DNA of 27,414 nucleotides from an uncultured Lachnospiraceae bacterium (GTDB lineage Bacteria > Bacillota > Clostridia > Lachnospirales > Lachnospiraceae). The stretch covers positions 1 through 27,414 of the forward strand of contig CAJUTU010000045.1 in the NCBI GenBank assembly GCA_910589385.1, written 5' to 3'. Shown piece after piece: positions 15,821 to 23,288 of the stretch. Within the stretch, counting starts at the first letter, position 1; each line of letters opens with the position of its first letter. The notes under the pieces were generated by a model. It was given only the letters and a program-made list of their open reading frames with translations, was not told the origin of the DNA and searched no databases. The translations under genes and the position numbers were made by a program.

Positions 15821-16492
15821 ATGGTTATTGAAGCAAAAGAACTATCGAAGATTTATGCCAGTGGCGAGAACCGTGTAGTAGCGCTTGATAAGGCAGGACT
15901 TAAGATTGGACAGGGAGATTTTATTTCAATAATAGGGCCTTCCGGCAGTGGGAAGAGTACATTGTTACATTTGCTGTCAGGATTGGATCGGCCTACGTCT
16001 GGAAGCCTGACTTATGATGGAAAGGATATTTATAGCTTTCATGATAAGGAACTTTCTGCGTTCCGACGCAGACGGATTGGCTTTATTTTTCAGCAGTTTA
16101 ATCTCTTGCCTGTCCTGACGGCAAGGGAAAATATTATCATGCCGATTCTTCTGGATAAGAAGCAGCCGGAAGAGACCTATCTGGACCAGCTTACGGGACT
16201 GCTTGGAATTCAGGAACGCCTGGCTCATCTTCCCCATGAGCTTTCAGGAGGGCAGCAGCAGCGTGTTGCCATTGCCCGCGCCCTGGCGGCGCAGCCTGAC
16301 ATCATTTTTGCAGACGAGCCGACAGGGAATCTTGACAGCAAAAGCGGGAGCGAGGTCATGGAACTCCTTAAGAACGTCCAAAGAAAGATGGATAAGACAC
16401 TGGTGGTCATTACCCATGATAACCGGATTGCAAAGATGGCTGACAGGCAGTTTGTAATCGTAGATGGTATTCTCTCGGAGGTGGCAGCATGA
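15821..16492 (+). CDS. ABC transporter ATP-binding protein, LolD/MacB/BceA-type
   Basis: A 223-residue ATPase with Walker A GPSGSGKST, Q loop (FQQFNLLPVLTARENI), signature LSGGQQQR, Walker B IIFADEPTGNL, D loop and switch H (VITHDNR). This subfamily powers FtsX-type permeases that move or detoxify peptides, lipids or lipoproteins without opening a normal channel. The start at 15821 has AAGGAGAG seven bases upstream; the in-frame ATG at 15770 lies inside the promoter and is rejected. Its stop overlaps the permease ATG (ATGA), so the two are coupled. Confidence 0.93.
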   Translation: MVIEAKELSKIYASGENRVVALDKAGLKIGQGDFISIIGPSGSGKSTLLHLLSGLDRPTSGSLTYDGKDIYSFHDKELSAFRRRRIGFIFQQFNLLPVLTARENIIMPILLDKKQPEETYLDQLTGLLGIQERLAHLPHELSGGQQQRVAIARALAAQPDIIFADEPTGNLDSKSGSEVMELLKNVQRKMDKTLVVITHDNRIAKMADRQFVIVDGILSEVAA

Positions 16493-18978
16493 AATCATAT
16501 CGTGTTTTGGCGTGGAAAGAACTGCTTGCCCAGAAAGTTACTTCCATATTAATCCTGATTGCTGTGATTCTCTCTACGATCATAACAACTGTAATCGGGC
16601 AGTCCATTGGCATTTTAAATGCAATGAAGGAACAACAGGCAATTGCCCTTGCAGGGGAAAAGTACGGTTCCTTTGTGCAGCTCACAGAAGAACAGCTTGC
16701 CGCAATAAAATCTGATTCCCGTTTTTCCTATATTGGCGCGGCGATTGACCTGGGGACGATAGAGCTGAGCAGCCAGCTTAGACTTAGCCTTGTAGAATAT
16801 TTGGATCATAGTTATGAGATGTATCCGGCTTTTACAGAACTCTTGGAAGGACGGCTTCCAGAGCGCCCGATGGAGATTGCGCTGTCAGAGGATGTGCTAA
16901 AATTTCTTGGCTTTCAGGGAAAAGTCGGGGATAAGATTTCCCTGACGGCTTCGAAAGCATGGCGGCATGGGATTCTGCCCGCAGTGGATTATACGGAGGA
17001 ATTTATCCTGACAGGAATTACGAAGAGTAATTATGTGGCGTATACTTACGGCATGCTTCCAGGGATAGTAGGAGAGGGGACGGCAGAAAGATTGTTCCCG
17101 TCCGGGCAGGTGTATTATGTAGTGGATTTTCGGACGGCAGATAAAAAAAGTATGCAGAGTACAGTAGAGGATGTGGCGGAAAGATTGCAGATTCCGGATC
17201 TGGATGTGACTTATAACATAGTTTATCTGTCTGCTGCAGGAATTCCGTATGATGATACGGAAGAAAACGGGGAGAGTGGAATGGATGTTTCGTTTCTTCA
17301 ACTGGCCGGTATTATGGTCGGCGGTCTCGTTCTTTTGGCATCGGGCCTTGTGATTTACAATGTGCTGAAGATTTCAGTATCGAAACGTATGAAAGAATAC
17401 GGGGTGCTGCGGGCCATTGGAGGTGAGAAAGGGCAGCTTTACGGGATTGTTTCCTTACAGATTCTGTTTCTATGCCTGATTGGGATTCCAATCGGGATGC
17501 TGATTGGGTTTTTATCGGCAAAAACGATCTTTTCGATGGCGACAGGATTTGTATCTCCAGAGATTTTCATGGTGCAGGATGCGGCAGGATTACAGGAACT
17601 GATACAGGAGAACAGTTCTGGAAAACCGTTGTTCCTCGCTGTGGGGGCGCTTTTTACCCTGTTCTTTGCATTTGCCGCGGCTGTTCCGGCTGTCCGGTAT
17701 GCCGGAAAAGTGGCGCCGACTGTGGCCATGTCCGGAAGGGACACAAAAATCAGGCGCAGGAACCGCAGAACAAAAAAGATTCGAAACTTCGCGGCATATT
17801 ATGCCCGGCTGAACCTGAAACGCAGCCGTGGCCGGACGGCTATCACCATTTTGTCCCTTGTGATGAGTATTACTGTATTTGTTGCCCTGCGGAGTTTTAC
17901 GGCCCTTTTAAATGCCGCGGAGTTAATGGAAGAAATGCGGCTGGGGGATTACTCCATTATAAATGAGACGGCAGGCTTTACCAGTGCGGATTTAGAGAAC
18001 TTACTGGGGAACGAAGCGGTGGATTCGGCAGCAGCCATTCAGTTTTCCCTTTATGATACGGAAGAACTGATTTCCGGCATGTCGCCGGGATTTGAATTAA
18101 AGCCGGGGGAAACTCTCCAGGTTGTCGGCCTCAATGAAGCATATATGGATTATTATACCCAGGGGAGAATTTCAAAAGAAGATATGAAGAGCCTTAACGC
18201 AGGAGAAGGCTGCATTATAAAGAATCCGTTCCCCATTGTTTATGAAGGGAAAGAGTTAGAGCATTCGGAATTCCGGGCAGGCGAAACGGTTTCTATAAAG
18301 GGAATAGAGCTGCCGGTGATAGAGGCATTTGACGGGACAGACGGATTTGCCAGTGTGGGGAATCAGGGGTTCACGAACGGAATCCAGGTAATTGTGTCTG
18401 ACCGGCTTTACCCGGAACTAACAGGGAGAAAAGAATATCAGGAGATATGTCCTGTTTTGAAAAGGGAGGCGGACAGGGAGCAGTTTGACATGGCGGTAGA
18501 AGCGCTTTGCCGGGAAATTCCGGGTACCACATATCTTTCCTATGAAGATACGGACCGTCAGCTGGCGGAAAGCTATGAACAGATACGGATGCTGGCATGG
18601 GGATTGATCCTTTTTGTCGGGTTGATCGGCCTTTTGAATATTGTGAATACGGTCTATACGAATATCCATACACGGGTAACGGAGATTGGGATGCAGAGGG
18701 CGATCGGTATGAGTCATGAGGTGCTTTATCAGACCTTCCTGTGGGAAGGGGCATATTATGGAATCATTGCTGCCGTTATCGGATGTGTGACGGGTTATAT
18801 CTGTACTATTTTTGTGGAAGCCGCGCGTACGGATACCATCCAGCTTGTTTCAATTCCTGCAGTTTCCATGGCAGAGGCTGCCGTAATGTCTGTGCTTGCC
18901 TGCCTGATTGCAACGTGTATACCATTGAGGCGGATTGCGAAAATGAGTATCGTGGATTCTATTGAGACAATAGAATAA
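16489..18978 (+). CDS. FtsX-type ABC exporter permease, two FtsX domains
   Basis: An 829-residue permease. The first membrane segment is at about 17-37, followed by an extracytoplasmic core of ~220 residues, three segments (about 265-290, 312-340 and 378-402), a fifth at 450-470, and a second core of ~230 residues. Three final segments lie at about 702-722, 745-775 and 795-815. This 8-segment, double MacB-core layout fits SalY/VexP/YknZ-like exporters rather than the 10-segment BceB. Each FtsX domain has the usual cytoplasmic ExGxxRAIG motif (KEYGVLRAIGGEKGQLY; TEIGMQRAIGMSHEVLY), which touches the ATPase. CGGAGG precedes the start. The substrate is unknown; a host or bacterial peptide is a reasonable guess given the sensor partner. 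Confidence 0.9.
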   Translation: MKSYRVLAWKELLAQKVTSILILIAVILSTIITTVIGQSIGILNAMKEQQAIALAGEKYGSFVQLTEEQLAAIKSDSRFSYIGAAIDLGTIELSSQLRLSLVEYLDHSYEMYPAFTELLEGRLPERPMEIALSEDVLKFLGFQGKVGDKISLTASKAWRHGILPAVDYTEEFILTGITKSNYVAYTYGMLPGIVGEGTAERLFPSGQVYYVVDFRTADKKSMQSTVEDVAERLQIPDLDVTYNIVYLSAAGIPYDDTEENGESGMDVSFLQLAGIMVGGLVLLASGLVIYNVLKISVSKRMKEYGVLRAIGGEKGQLYGIVSLQILFLCLIGIPIGMLIGFLSAKTIFSMATGFVSPEIFMVQDAAGLQELIQENSSGKPLFLAVGALFTLFFAFAAAVPAVRYAGKVAPTVAMSGRDTKIRRRNRRTKKIRNFAAYYARLNLKRSRGRTAITILSLVMSITVFVALRSFTALLNAAELMEEMRLGDYSIINETAGFTSADLENLLGNEAVDSAAAIQFSLYDTEELISGMSPGFELKPGETLQVVGLNEAYMDYYTQGRISKEDMKSLNAGEGCIIKNPFPIVYEGKELEHSEFRAGETVSIKGIELPVIEAFDGTDGFASVGNQGFTNGIQVIVSDRLYPELTGRKEYQEICPVLKREADREQFDMAVEALCREIPGTTYLSYEDTDRQLAESYEQIRMLAWGLILFVGLIGLLNIVNTVYTNIHTRVTEIGMQRAIGMSHEVLYQTFLWEGAYYGIIAAVIGCVTGYICTIFVEAARTDTIQLVSIPAVSMAEAAVMSVLACLIATCIPLRRIAKMSIVDSIETIE

Positions 18979-18994
18979 GGAAAGTCAGTGCGTA

Positions 18995-19032
18995 TCTGCC
19001 AGACAACAGGGGTACAAATGTTGTCTGGCAGA
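18995..19032 (+). terminator. Long hairpin ending the two-component/exporter operon
   Basis: TCTGCCAGACAAC (18995-19007) pairs perfectly over 13 bp with GTTGTCTGGCAGA (19020-19032), with a 12-base loop. It starts 17 bases after the permease stop. The tail AATAATTTG is a poor T run, so termination may be partial or the hairpin may protect the 3' end. Confidence 0.55.
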
Positions 19033-19068
19033 AATAATTTGTCTCTATATGCGGAATGTAGACTTATG

Positions 19069-19099
19069 AAAAAAAGACACTGTCTTCCCACAGTTTCTT
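19069..19099 (-). terminator. Intrinsic terminator for the minus-strand VOC remnant
   Basis: Read leftward, AGAAACTGT, loop GGGAAG, ACAGTGTCT (one mismatched pair), then seven T. It lies about 40 bases after the VOC stop and has the standard intrinsic terminator shape. Confidence 0.6.
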
Positions 19100-19137
19100 T
19101 TCTAACAAATCATATACCTCAAAATAAGTATAGGATT

Positions 19138-19426
19138 TTATTGTTTGACTGTACTTAAACAAAACGGATGACCTTCTGGATCAAACATAACTGTTGAAGT
19201 GTCATAATACTGAATTTCAGATTTCGTTGCCCCACATTCTAAAGCATGTAAAACACCTTTTTCCAAGTCATCAACCAGAAAATCAATGTGTGCCATTTGT
19301 TGTTGTTTATCTTTCTGCCATGGCCATACTGGTGCTACATATTCTTCAATTTCCTGAAACGCAAAAATCCAACCTTGAGGAGAGCGTAACCCTGCCCAGC
19401 CATTCCCTGAAAGAATTTTTTCCCAA
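19138..19426 (-). pseudogene. VOC-superfamily (glyoxalase/bleomycin-resistance-like) protein, 5' end missing
   Basis: The minus strand encodes about 95 residues: LGWEKILSGNGWAGLRSPQG, WIFAFQEIEEYVAPVWP, QQQMAHIDFLVDDLEKGVLH, TVMFDPEGHPFCLSTVKQ. This is the classic C-terminal part of a single VOC domain, with H in MAHIDFLVDDL and the closing MFDPEGHPFCL. Full members have about 120-130 residues; the first ~30 are gone. The reading frame ends exactly at the palindrome 19427-19478, so the gene lost its start there. No ribosome binding site or start codon serves the remnant. Confidence 0.8.
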
Positions 19427-19478
19427 CCTAGTACTGTATCCGGTTAGTTTTTAAAGTATAACCGGATACAGTACTAGG
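19427..19478. repeat. Perfect 20-bp-arm palindrome, copy 1
   Basis: CCTAGTACTGTATCCGGTTA (19427-19446), a 12-base centre GTTTTTAAAGTA, and the exact reverse complement of the left arm (19459-19478). The segment 19428-19472 recurs identically and in the same orientation at 27360-27404. Copy 1 sits where the 3' end of an XRE-type gene and the 5' end of a VOC gene are both missing, and it supplies the stop codon of the former. It could be a miniature inverted-repeat element, a joined pair of insertion-sequence ends, or a recombination site. No transposase lies nearby. Confidence 0.8.
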
Positions 19479-19778
19479 AAATACTGCGTTTTGGAAATCT
19501 CGTACCATGTTTTCTGCTTCTGTACGGGAACTCACTTGAAAAGTCTCTTTTGTCATAAGTAATTTTGCCATTTTAGGTTCTCCTTTCACTCCCAACAGGT
19601 AGTCGGTTGTTACATGAAATAGAGATGCTAACTCCGGCAACATAATAAGGTCAGGATAATTAAGGTTATTTTCCCACCTCGATACTGTTTGCACTGAAAC
19701 TTTCAGCAATTCTGCCATTTCTTCTTGTGTCATTCTTTTGTACTGACGAAGTTTTTTAATACATTCTCCTATTTCCAT
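19479..19778 (-). pseudogene. XRE-family helix-turn-helix regulator, 3' end replaced by the palindrome
   Basis: Residues 1-65 are a clear HTH_3 domain (IGECIKKLRQYKRMTQEEMA, LLKVSVQTVSRWENN), which binds DNA as a phage- or plasmid-type repressor would. The start ATG 19778 has AAAGGAG nine bases upstream. After the DNA-binding domain the frame continues through KMAKLLMTKETFQVSSRTEA to NAVFP and then runs into the palindrome, which adds about 15 foreign residues and a TAG at 19430. Part of the C-terminus is therefore lost. Methionine 70 (MAKLL, at 19571) has its own AAAGGAG site, so two former genes may be fused in one frame. The DNA-binding domain may still be made. Confidence 0.7.
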
Positions 19779-19874
19779 ACATCCTGCTCCTTTCGTTGGT
19801 GTGATTTCATTTTATAAGCAAAAAGAACAGAAAACCACAACATATTATGGAAAACCACTTATCATTTTGTTAAT

Positions 19875-19997
19875 GAAAATTTTTCCAGCTGTGTGGTTGG
19901 ATGCTCCAAGGAGCATCCAACCCACTTATCCATTCACAAAAATCGTGCTGACGCACTCTTACGTCTGCTAACGCAACCGCACAGCTGGAAATTTTTC
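19875..19997. repeat. Nested hairpin element
   Basis: An outer inverted repeat, GAAAATTTTTCCAGCTGTG (19875-19893) against CACAGCTGGAAATTTTTC (19980-19997), encloses a perfect 13-bp hairpin, GGTTGGATGCTCC-AA-GGAGCATCCAACC (19895-19922). A further stretch (CGTGCTGACGCACTCTTACG, then TCTGCTAACGCAACCG) fills the middle. It lies between the XRE gene and the acetyltransferase gene and has no open frame. It may be a miniature transposable element, a structured RNA, or a strong transcription barrier. Confidence 0.6.
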
Positions 19998-20055
19998 AAA
20001 TTCTTGCGTACTTTCACTCTTTCAATGTGACTGAAAGCATCCTCACGAATCATAT

Positions 20056-20655
20056 TTACTTCATTCTATCAGCTTCAGTTAATTCACGAATCACTCGACA
20101 AGGATTCCCTGCCGCCAAACTATGTGGAGGGATACTTCTTGTAACAACACTTCCTGCACCAATTACACTTCCTTCTCCAATAGTTACACCACCGCAGACA
20201 ATAACATTAGCTGCTAACCAACAGTCATTTCCTATGGTAATCGGTTTAGCATATTCCAGATTATAATAACTTCCATCTTCTCGTTGCCTTACATTTCGTT
20301 CTTCTGGTAAAAGCGGATGCATTGGAGTTGCTAAGGTAACATTTGGTCCAATCATCACGTTATCACCAATATGTACCGGGCATACATCCAGACAGGTGAA
20401 GTTAAAATTCGTTCCGCAAAACTTACCAAAGTATGTATTGCAACCATAATCAAAATAAACAGGTGCCTGAAGACCTGGCAAATTAGGAGTATTAGGAAGC
20501 AACTCCCGAAGAATATCCATACGTTTTTCTGACTCATCTTCATCAATTTGGTTATATTGTCTGGCTAGTTTTCTTGCTTTTATAAGTAATTCCGTCAGCT
20601 CTGAATCAGATGGGTCATACAACATTCCAGCAAGCATTTTTTCTTTTTCGGTCAT
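20056..20655 (-). CDS. Sugar O-acetyltransferase, LacA/Maa family
   Basis: A 199-residue hexapeptide-repeat acetyltransferase. The N-terminal Mac domain (MTEKEKMLAGMLYDPSDSEL) is typical of maltose/galactoside acetyltransferases. The left-handed beta-helix (about 70-185) shows the repeats VHIGDNVMIGPNVTLAT, ITIGNDCWLAANVIVCGGV and TIGEGSVIGAGSVVTRSIP. H113 in TPMHPL matches the catalytic histidine region of LacA. It transfers acetyl from acetyl-CoA to a sugar hydroxyl, probably to detoxify non-metabolised sugars. The start has GGAGG nine bases upstream, and a TATAAT at 20699-20704 (minus strand) is a plausible -10. Full family length, so intact. It is more AT-rich than the rhamnosidase module. 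Confidence 0.92.
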   Translation of the reverse strand: MTEKEKMLAGMLYDPSDSELTELLIKARKLARQYNQIDEDESEKRMDILRELLPNTPNLPGLQAPVYFDYGCNTYFGKFCGTNFNFTCLDVCPVHIGDNVMIGPNVTLATPMHPLLPEERNVRQREDGSYYNLEYAKPITIGNDCWLAANVIVCGGVTIGEGSVIGAGSVVTRSIPPHSLAAGNPCRVIRELTEADRMK

Positions 20656-20914
20656 TTCGATAATTCCTCCATCAACTTAACGATTTGTCAATGGCTCCAT
20701 TATACCGCAATCACTTCCCAGAGGAAATAGATTTTACAAAAAATTCAGTTTGCGGTCGTCCATCCATCCTTCTTTCCGCTGCCTGCGGCACACGATTTCA
20801 AATACATACTCTTCCTCTGTTCTGACAGTGAGCAGGCTGTTCCGCTCTGGAACATGGAAAGAACAGGATCCGCATACTGTTGCAGCTACAACAAAGCATT
20901 TTTGTGAAAGCACG
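20656..20914. other. Gap between divergent genes, contents mostly unrecognised
   Basis: It carries the acetyltransferase promoter at its left end. On the minus strand a frame running from 21027 to 20734 ends in HVPERNSLLTVRTEEEYVFE followed by about 20 residues. This could be the tail of a lost gene, but I do not recognise it, and its upstream half is the antisense of the SDR remnant. The plus strand shows nothing definite before about 20915. Confidence 0.4.
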
Positions 20915-21024
20915 GAATATTGCACACCAGAGCAGGTTGCACAAGTTGCCCTGTTTCTTGCAAGCGATAATCTATTGCTGTTAACGGTCAGTGCATTGTT
21001 GTAGATCATGATGGAAATTTGTAA
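20915..21024 (+). pseudogene. Short-chain dehydrogenase/reductase, C-terminal remnant with frameshift
   Basis: One frame gives TPEQVAQVALFLASDN, the hallmark C-terminal helix of classical SDR enzymes. It then fails near 20975, and a neighbouring frame continues VNGQCIVVDHDGNL and stops at 21022-21024. This matches the usual SDR ending (xxNGQxIxVDGG). The Rossmann fold and catalytic YxxxK are absent upstream, so only about 35 residues of the enzyme remain. It lies 28 bases before the flavin enzyme remnant. Confidence 0.75.
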
Positions 21025-21052
21025 CAAATTATAGAAAACAGAGAGGTGTCAA

Positions 21053-21682
21053 ATGTTTGAAAATCTATTTTCGTCGATAAAAATAAGAGGCTTAACACTT
21101 GGAAACCGTATCGTTATGCCGGCAATGGGGACACATTTTGCAGATGAGGACAGTTATATAACACAGCAGCTGATAGATTATCAAATAGCAAGAGCCTTAG
21201 GAGGATTTGGATTAAACTTTATGGAATGTACACCCGTATGTCCGGATGCAACACATGCCAGACAGCCAGGAATTTCGGCTGATCGATTTGTTCCGGGGCA
21301 TAAAAAATTCACAGATGCAATCCATGTGGCAGGAGGAAAGTGTACGATACAACTTTGGGCGTCAGGAGCAGGAGCTGGTTCCGACCCTAAATGCCGTATT
21401 TATCTTCCGGATGGATATGATGGAAAAAATAGCGCGATTTTTATTCCGCCTACGGCGAAAAGAGAAAATGATGGGACGATACCTGCTATAACGGCACAGG
21501 AACTGGAGATGGTCATTCAATGGTTTGGAGAGGCAGCGGCTCGTTCTGTAAAGGCAGGCTATGATGTGTTGGAGTTTCACTGTGGACATAATTATCTGCC
21601 CCATACTATGCTTTTTAAAGCATTTAATCACCGTACAGATAAATACGGCGGGAACTTGAAGTATGAAAAAGGATTGCGCTAA
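21053..21682 (+). pseudogene. Old Yellow Enzyme family NADH:flavin oxidoreductase, truncated
   Basis: The 209 residues match the N-terminal half of the OYE-like barrel of 2-enoate reductase/BaiCD-type enzymes: IKIRGLTLGNRIVMPAMGTH, an IQLWASGAG strand, and the substrate-site motif EFHCGHNYLPHTMLFKAFNHRTDKYGG. In intact enzymes GGNLENRMRF and another ~400 residues with an iron-sulfur and a FAD/NAD domain follow. Here the frame becomes NLKYEKGLR and stops. The start ATG 21053 has GAGAGGTG upstream and looks usable, but the barrel is incomplete and the protein cannot be active. Intact relatives reduce enoates, bile acid intermediates or plant phenolics. Confidence 0.85.
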
Positions 21683-21732
21683 CGAACGGCATCAAATAAT
21701 TCATGTCTTTTTAGAGTATAGGAAAGTGAGGA

Positions 21733-22090
21733 ATGGATATATATCATTCAATCAGACCGGGACAGGTATAGCTGGACACAAATGGAAAGCGTATTCAGGC
21801 ACACGGCGGTTCTGTTATGTATATTGACGGTGTTTATTATTGGTATAGGGAGAACAAGGAAAAGACTATTGGAGACGGAGCCTGCTGGCATTGGGGTGTG
21901 CGCTGCTACGTCTCGACAGATCTGTACAATTGGGAAGATAAAGGATTGATCATTGAGCCAGATCTGGAGGATGAGGAATCCGGACTGCATCCAAAACAAA
22001 TGATGGACAGGCCGCATATTATTTATAATAAAGATACAAAAAAGTATGTTTGTTGGTTAAAGATCATGAAGCAAGGCGGGCAGCAACGCG
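21733..22090 (+). pseudogene. Glycoside hydrolase family 43-like enzyme, nonsense codon and 3' truncation
   Basis: From ATG 21733 (GTGAGG just upstream) the frame reads MDIYHSIRPGQV, then TAG at 21769-21771, then LDTNGKRIQAHGGSVMYIDG, VYYWYRENK, WHWGVRCYVSTDLYNWEDKG and MDRPHIIYNKDTKKYVCWLK. This is the N-terminal blade of a GH43-type five-bladed propeller. The TAG stands where related proteins often have Trp (TGG), so a single-base nonsense change is likely. After about residue 115 the homology fades, and the frame collapses into the antisense of the AraC gene. Intact enzymes remove arabinose, xylose or galactose from plant glycans. Confidence 0.75.
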
Positions 22091-22133
22091 GGATAAATAG
22101 AAAAGTCATTCATTCTTTAAAAGCAGACACCGT

Positions 22134-23096
22134 TCACTTTCTACGGAATTCATTGGCTGACATCCCAACCTTACTTTTAAAAAGACGGTAAAAATAATTC
22201 TCATCTGTGATCCCAACCATAGCTCCGATCTTATTTGCCGGAAGGGTCGTATTCAACAGTAATTTTTTCGCGCCTTCGATCCGGAGCAGGAGCAGATATT
22301 CTTTTGGGGAAAGTCCAAGGTGTTTTTGAAACAGCTTGCAAAGATAATATTTATTAATGCCGGAAAATTCCGCCAGATAATCCAATGTCAGAGGCTGCAT
22401 ATAATGCTGATCCATATAGGACAGAAGATAATGCAGATTTTCCGGGATGTTATAAACTGTGCGCTGATAACTTTCGGAGTGGCACAGGATCATCAGAAGA
22501 ATGTGCTCCAGTTGGTGGGATATCTGCAATTCTCTGTATGGAAGAAGAGATTCATGCAGCGTAAGCAGCTTCTCCAGTTCTATCTGAAAATTATTTTCAG
22601 AAATTTCAAAGCTTACGATCTCATCTTTTAAAAACTGATCATAGATATAAGAAAACGGGGAACCGGAAAAATGAATCTCACAATGATTCCAGGGCCCCCT
22701 TTTCAGATGGTACTCATGAGGCCTTCGGCAGTCGATGACATATCCCTGCTGCGGCCCCAGTGTGTATGTCTTTCCCTCATAGAATAACTCTCCCTCTCCC
22801 TCATAGGTATATTTTAACTGGTATGAATCCAGATATTTCCGTTTTGTAAAATAGGTCTGGACTTCATAGTATGTAAAACTCTGGATATACAGAAAATGTT
22901 CTTTCGCATAGGGTGATAAGGGTTTGTTTATTGCTGACCAGCCGATCCCGTCCAGGTTGTACGATGCATTTTGGATAAAATCGGAAGCGTTGGTAACCTC
23001 CATAGAAACTGCGTCCTCCGCATTGCCTGCAAGAACATGTTCCCAGGAATGCTTTGAAAAGTCTGTGATATACAAATGGAAATTTTCAAATCTCAT
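22134..23096 (-). CDS. AraC-family transcriptional regulator of the rhamnoside module
   Basis: A 320-residue regulator. The N-terminal cupin-like sensor domain (about 80-170: YTYEGEGELFYEGKTYTLGP, GYVIDCRRPHEYHLKRGPW) is followed by a C-terminal double helix-turn-helix (about 215-320: LTLDYLAEFSGINKYYLCKL, then FQKHLGLSPKEYLLLLRIEG, then the second HTH ending YFYRLFKSKVGMSANEFR). The start is placed at ATG 23096, nine bases after GGAAGG; the ATG at 23105 directly abuts that site and is unlikely. It is divergent from the rhamnosidase gene, and the shared intergenic region carries repeated CAAGAAAATGCTTAT boxes. It probably senses rhamnose or a rhamnoside and activates the plus-strand genes. 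Confidence 0.9.
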   Translation of the reverse strand: MRFENFHLYITDFSKHSWEHVLAGNAEDAVSMEVTNASDFIQNASYNLDGIGWSAINKPLSPYAKEHFLYIQSFTYYEVQTYFTKRKYLDSYQLKYTYEGEGELFYEGKTYTLGPQQGYVIDCRRPHEYHLKRGPWNHCEIHFSGSPFSYIYDQFLKDEIVSFEISENNFQIELEKLLTLHESLLPYRELQISHQLEHILLMILCHSESYQRTVYNIPENLHYLLSYMDQHYMQPLTLDYLAEFSGINKYYLCKLFQKHLGLSPKEYLLLLRIEGAKKLLLNTTLPANKIGAMVGITDENYFYRLFKSKVGMSANEFRRK

Positions 23097-23127
23097 ATGT
23101 CTCATCCTTCCAGTAATATAAAAAGTG

Positions 23128-23255
23128 CAAGAAAATGCTTATGCTGTATGAAAAAGTACAGACAAGAAAATGCTTATTATTAACAAGAAAATCTCTGTTT
23201 TCCCTGAAATTATTATACTATACTTTTTGTATAAGTTAAAGTAAAACATGCTTAT
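23128..23255. promoter_or_regulatory. Divergent regulatory region with AraC-type direct repeats
   Basis: CAAGAAAATGCTTAT occurs at 23128-23142 and again exactly at 23163-23177. The partial copy CAAGAAAAT lies at 23184-23192, 21 bases (two helical turns) after the second box, and ATGCTTAT appears at 23248-23255. Overlapping TATACT hexamers at 23214-23219 and 23219-23224 are candidate -10 elements for the rhamnosidase gene, about 22-27 bases downstream of the third box. This spacing suits an AraC-family activator that contacts RNA polymerase. Confidence 0.65.
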
Positions 23256-23288
23256 TTTAACAAAAAGAAAAGAAGGGATGAAGTAAAA

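Noticed and set aside
17472..17966. Plus-strand frame of 164 codons inside the exporter permease gene
   Set aside because: Out-of-frame, cysteine-rich translation; the permease frame is continuous and carries the FtsX motifs.
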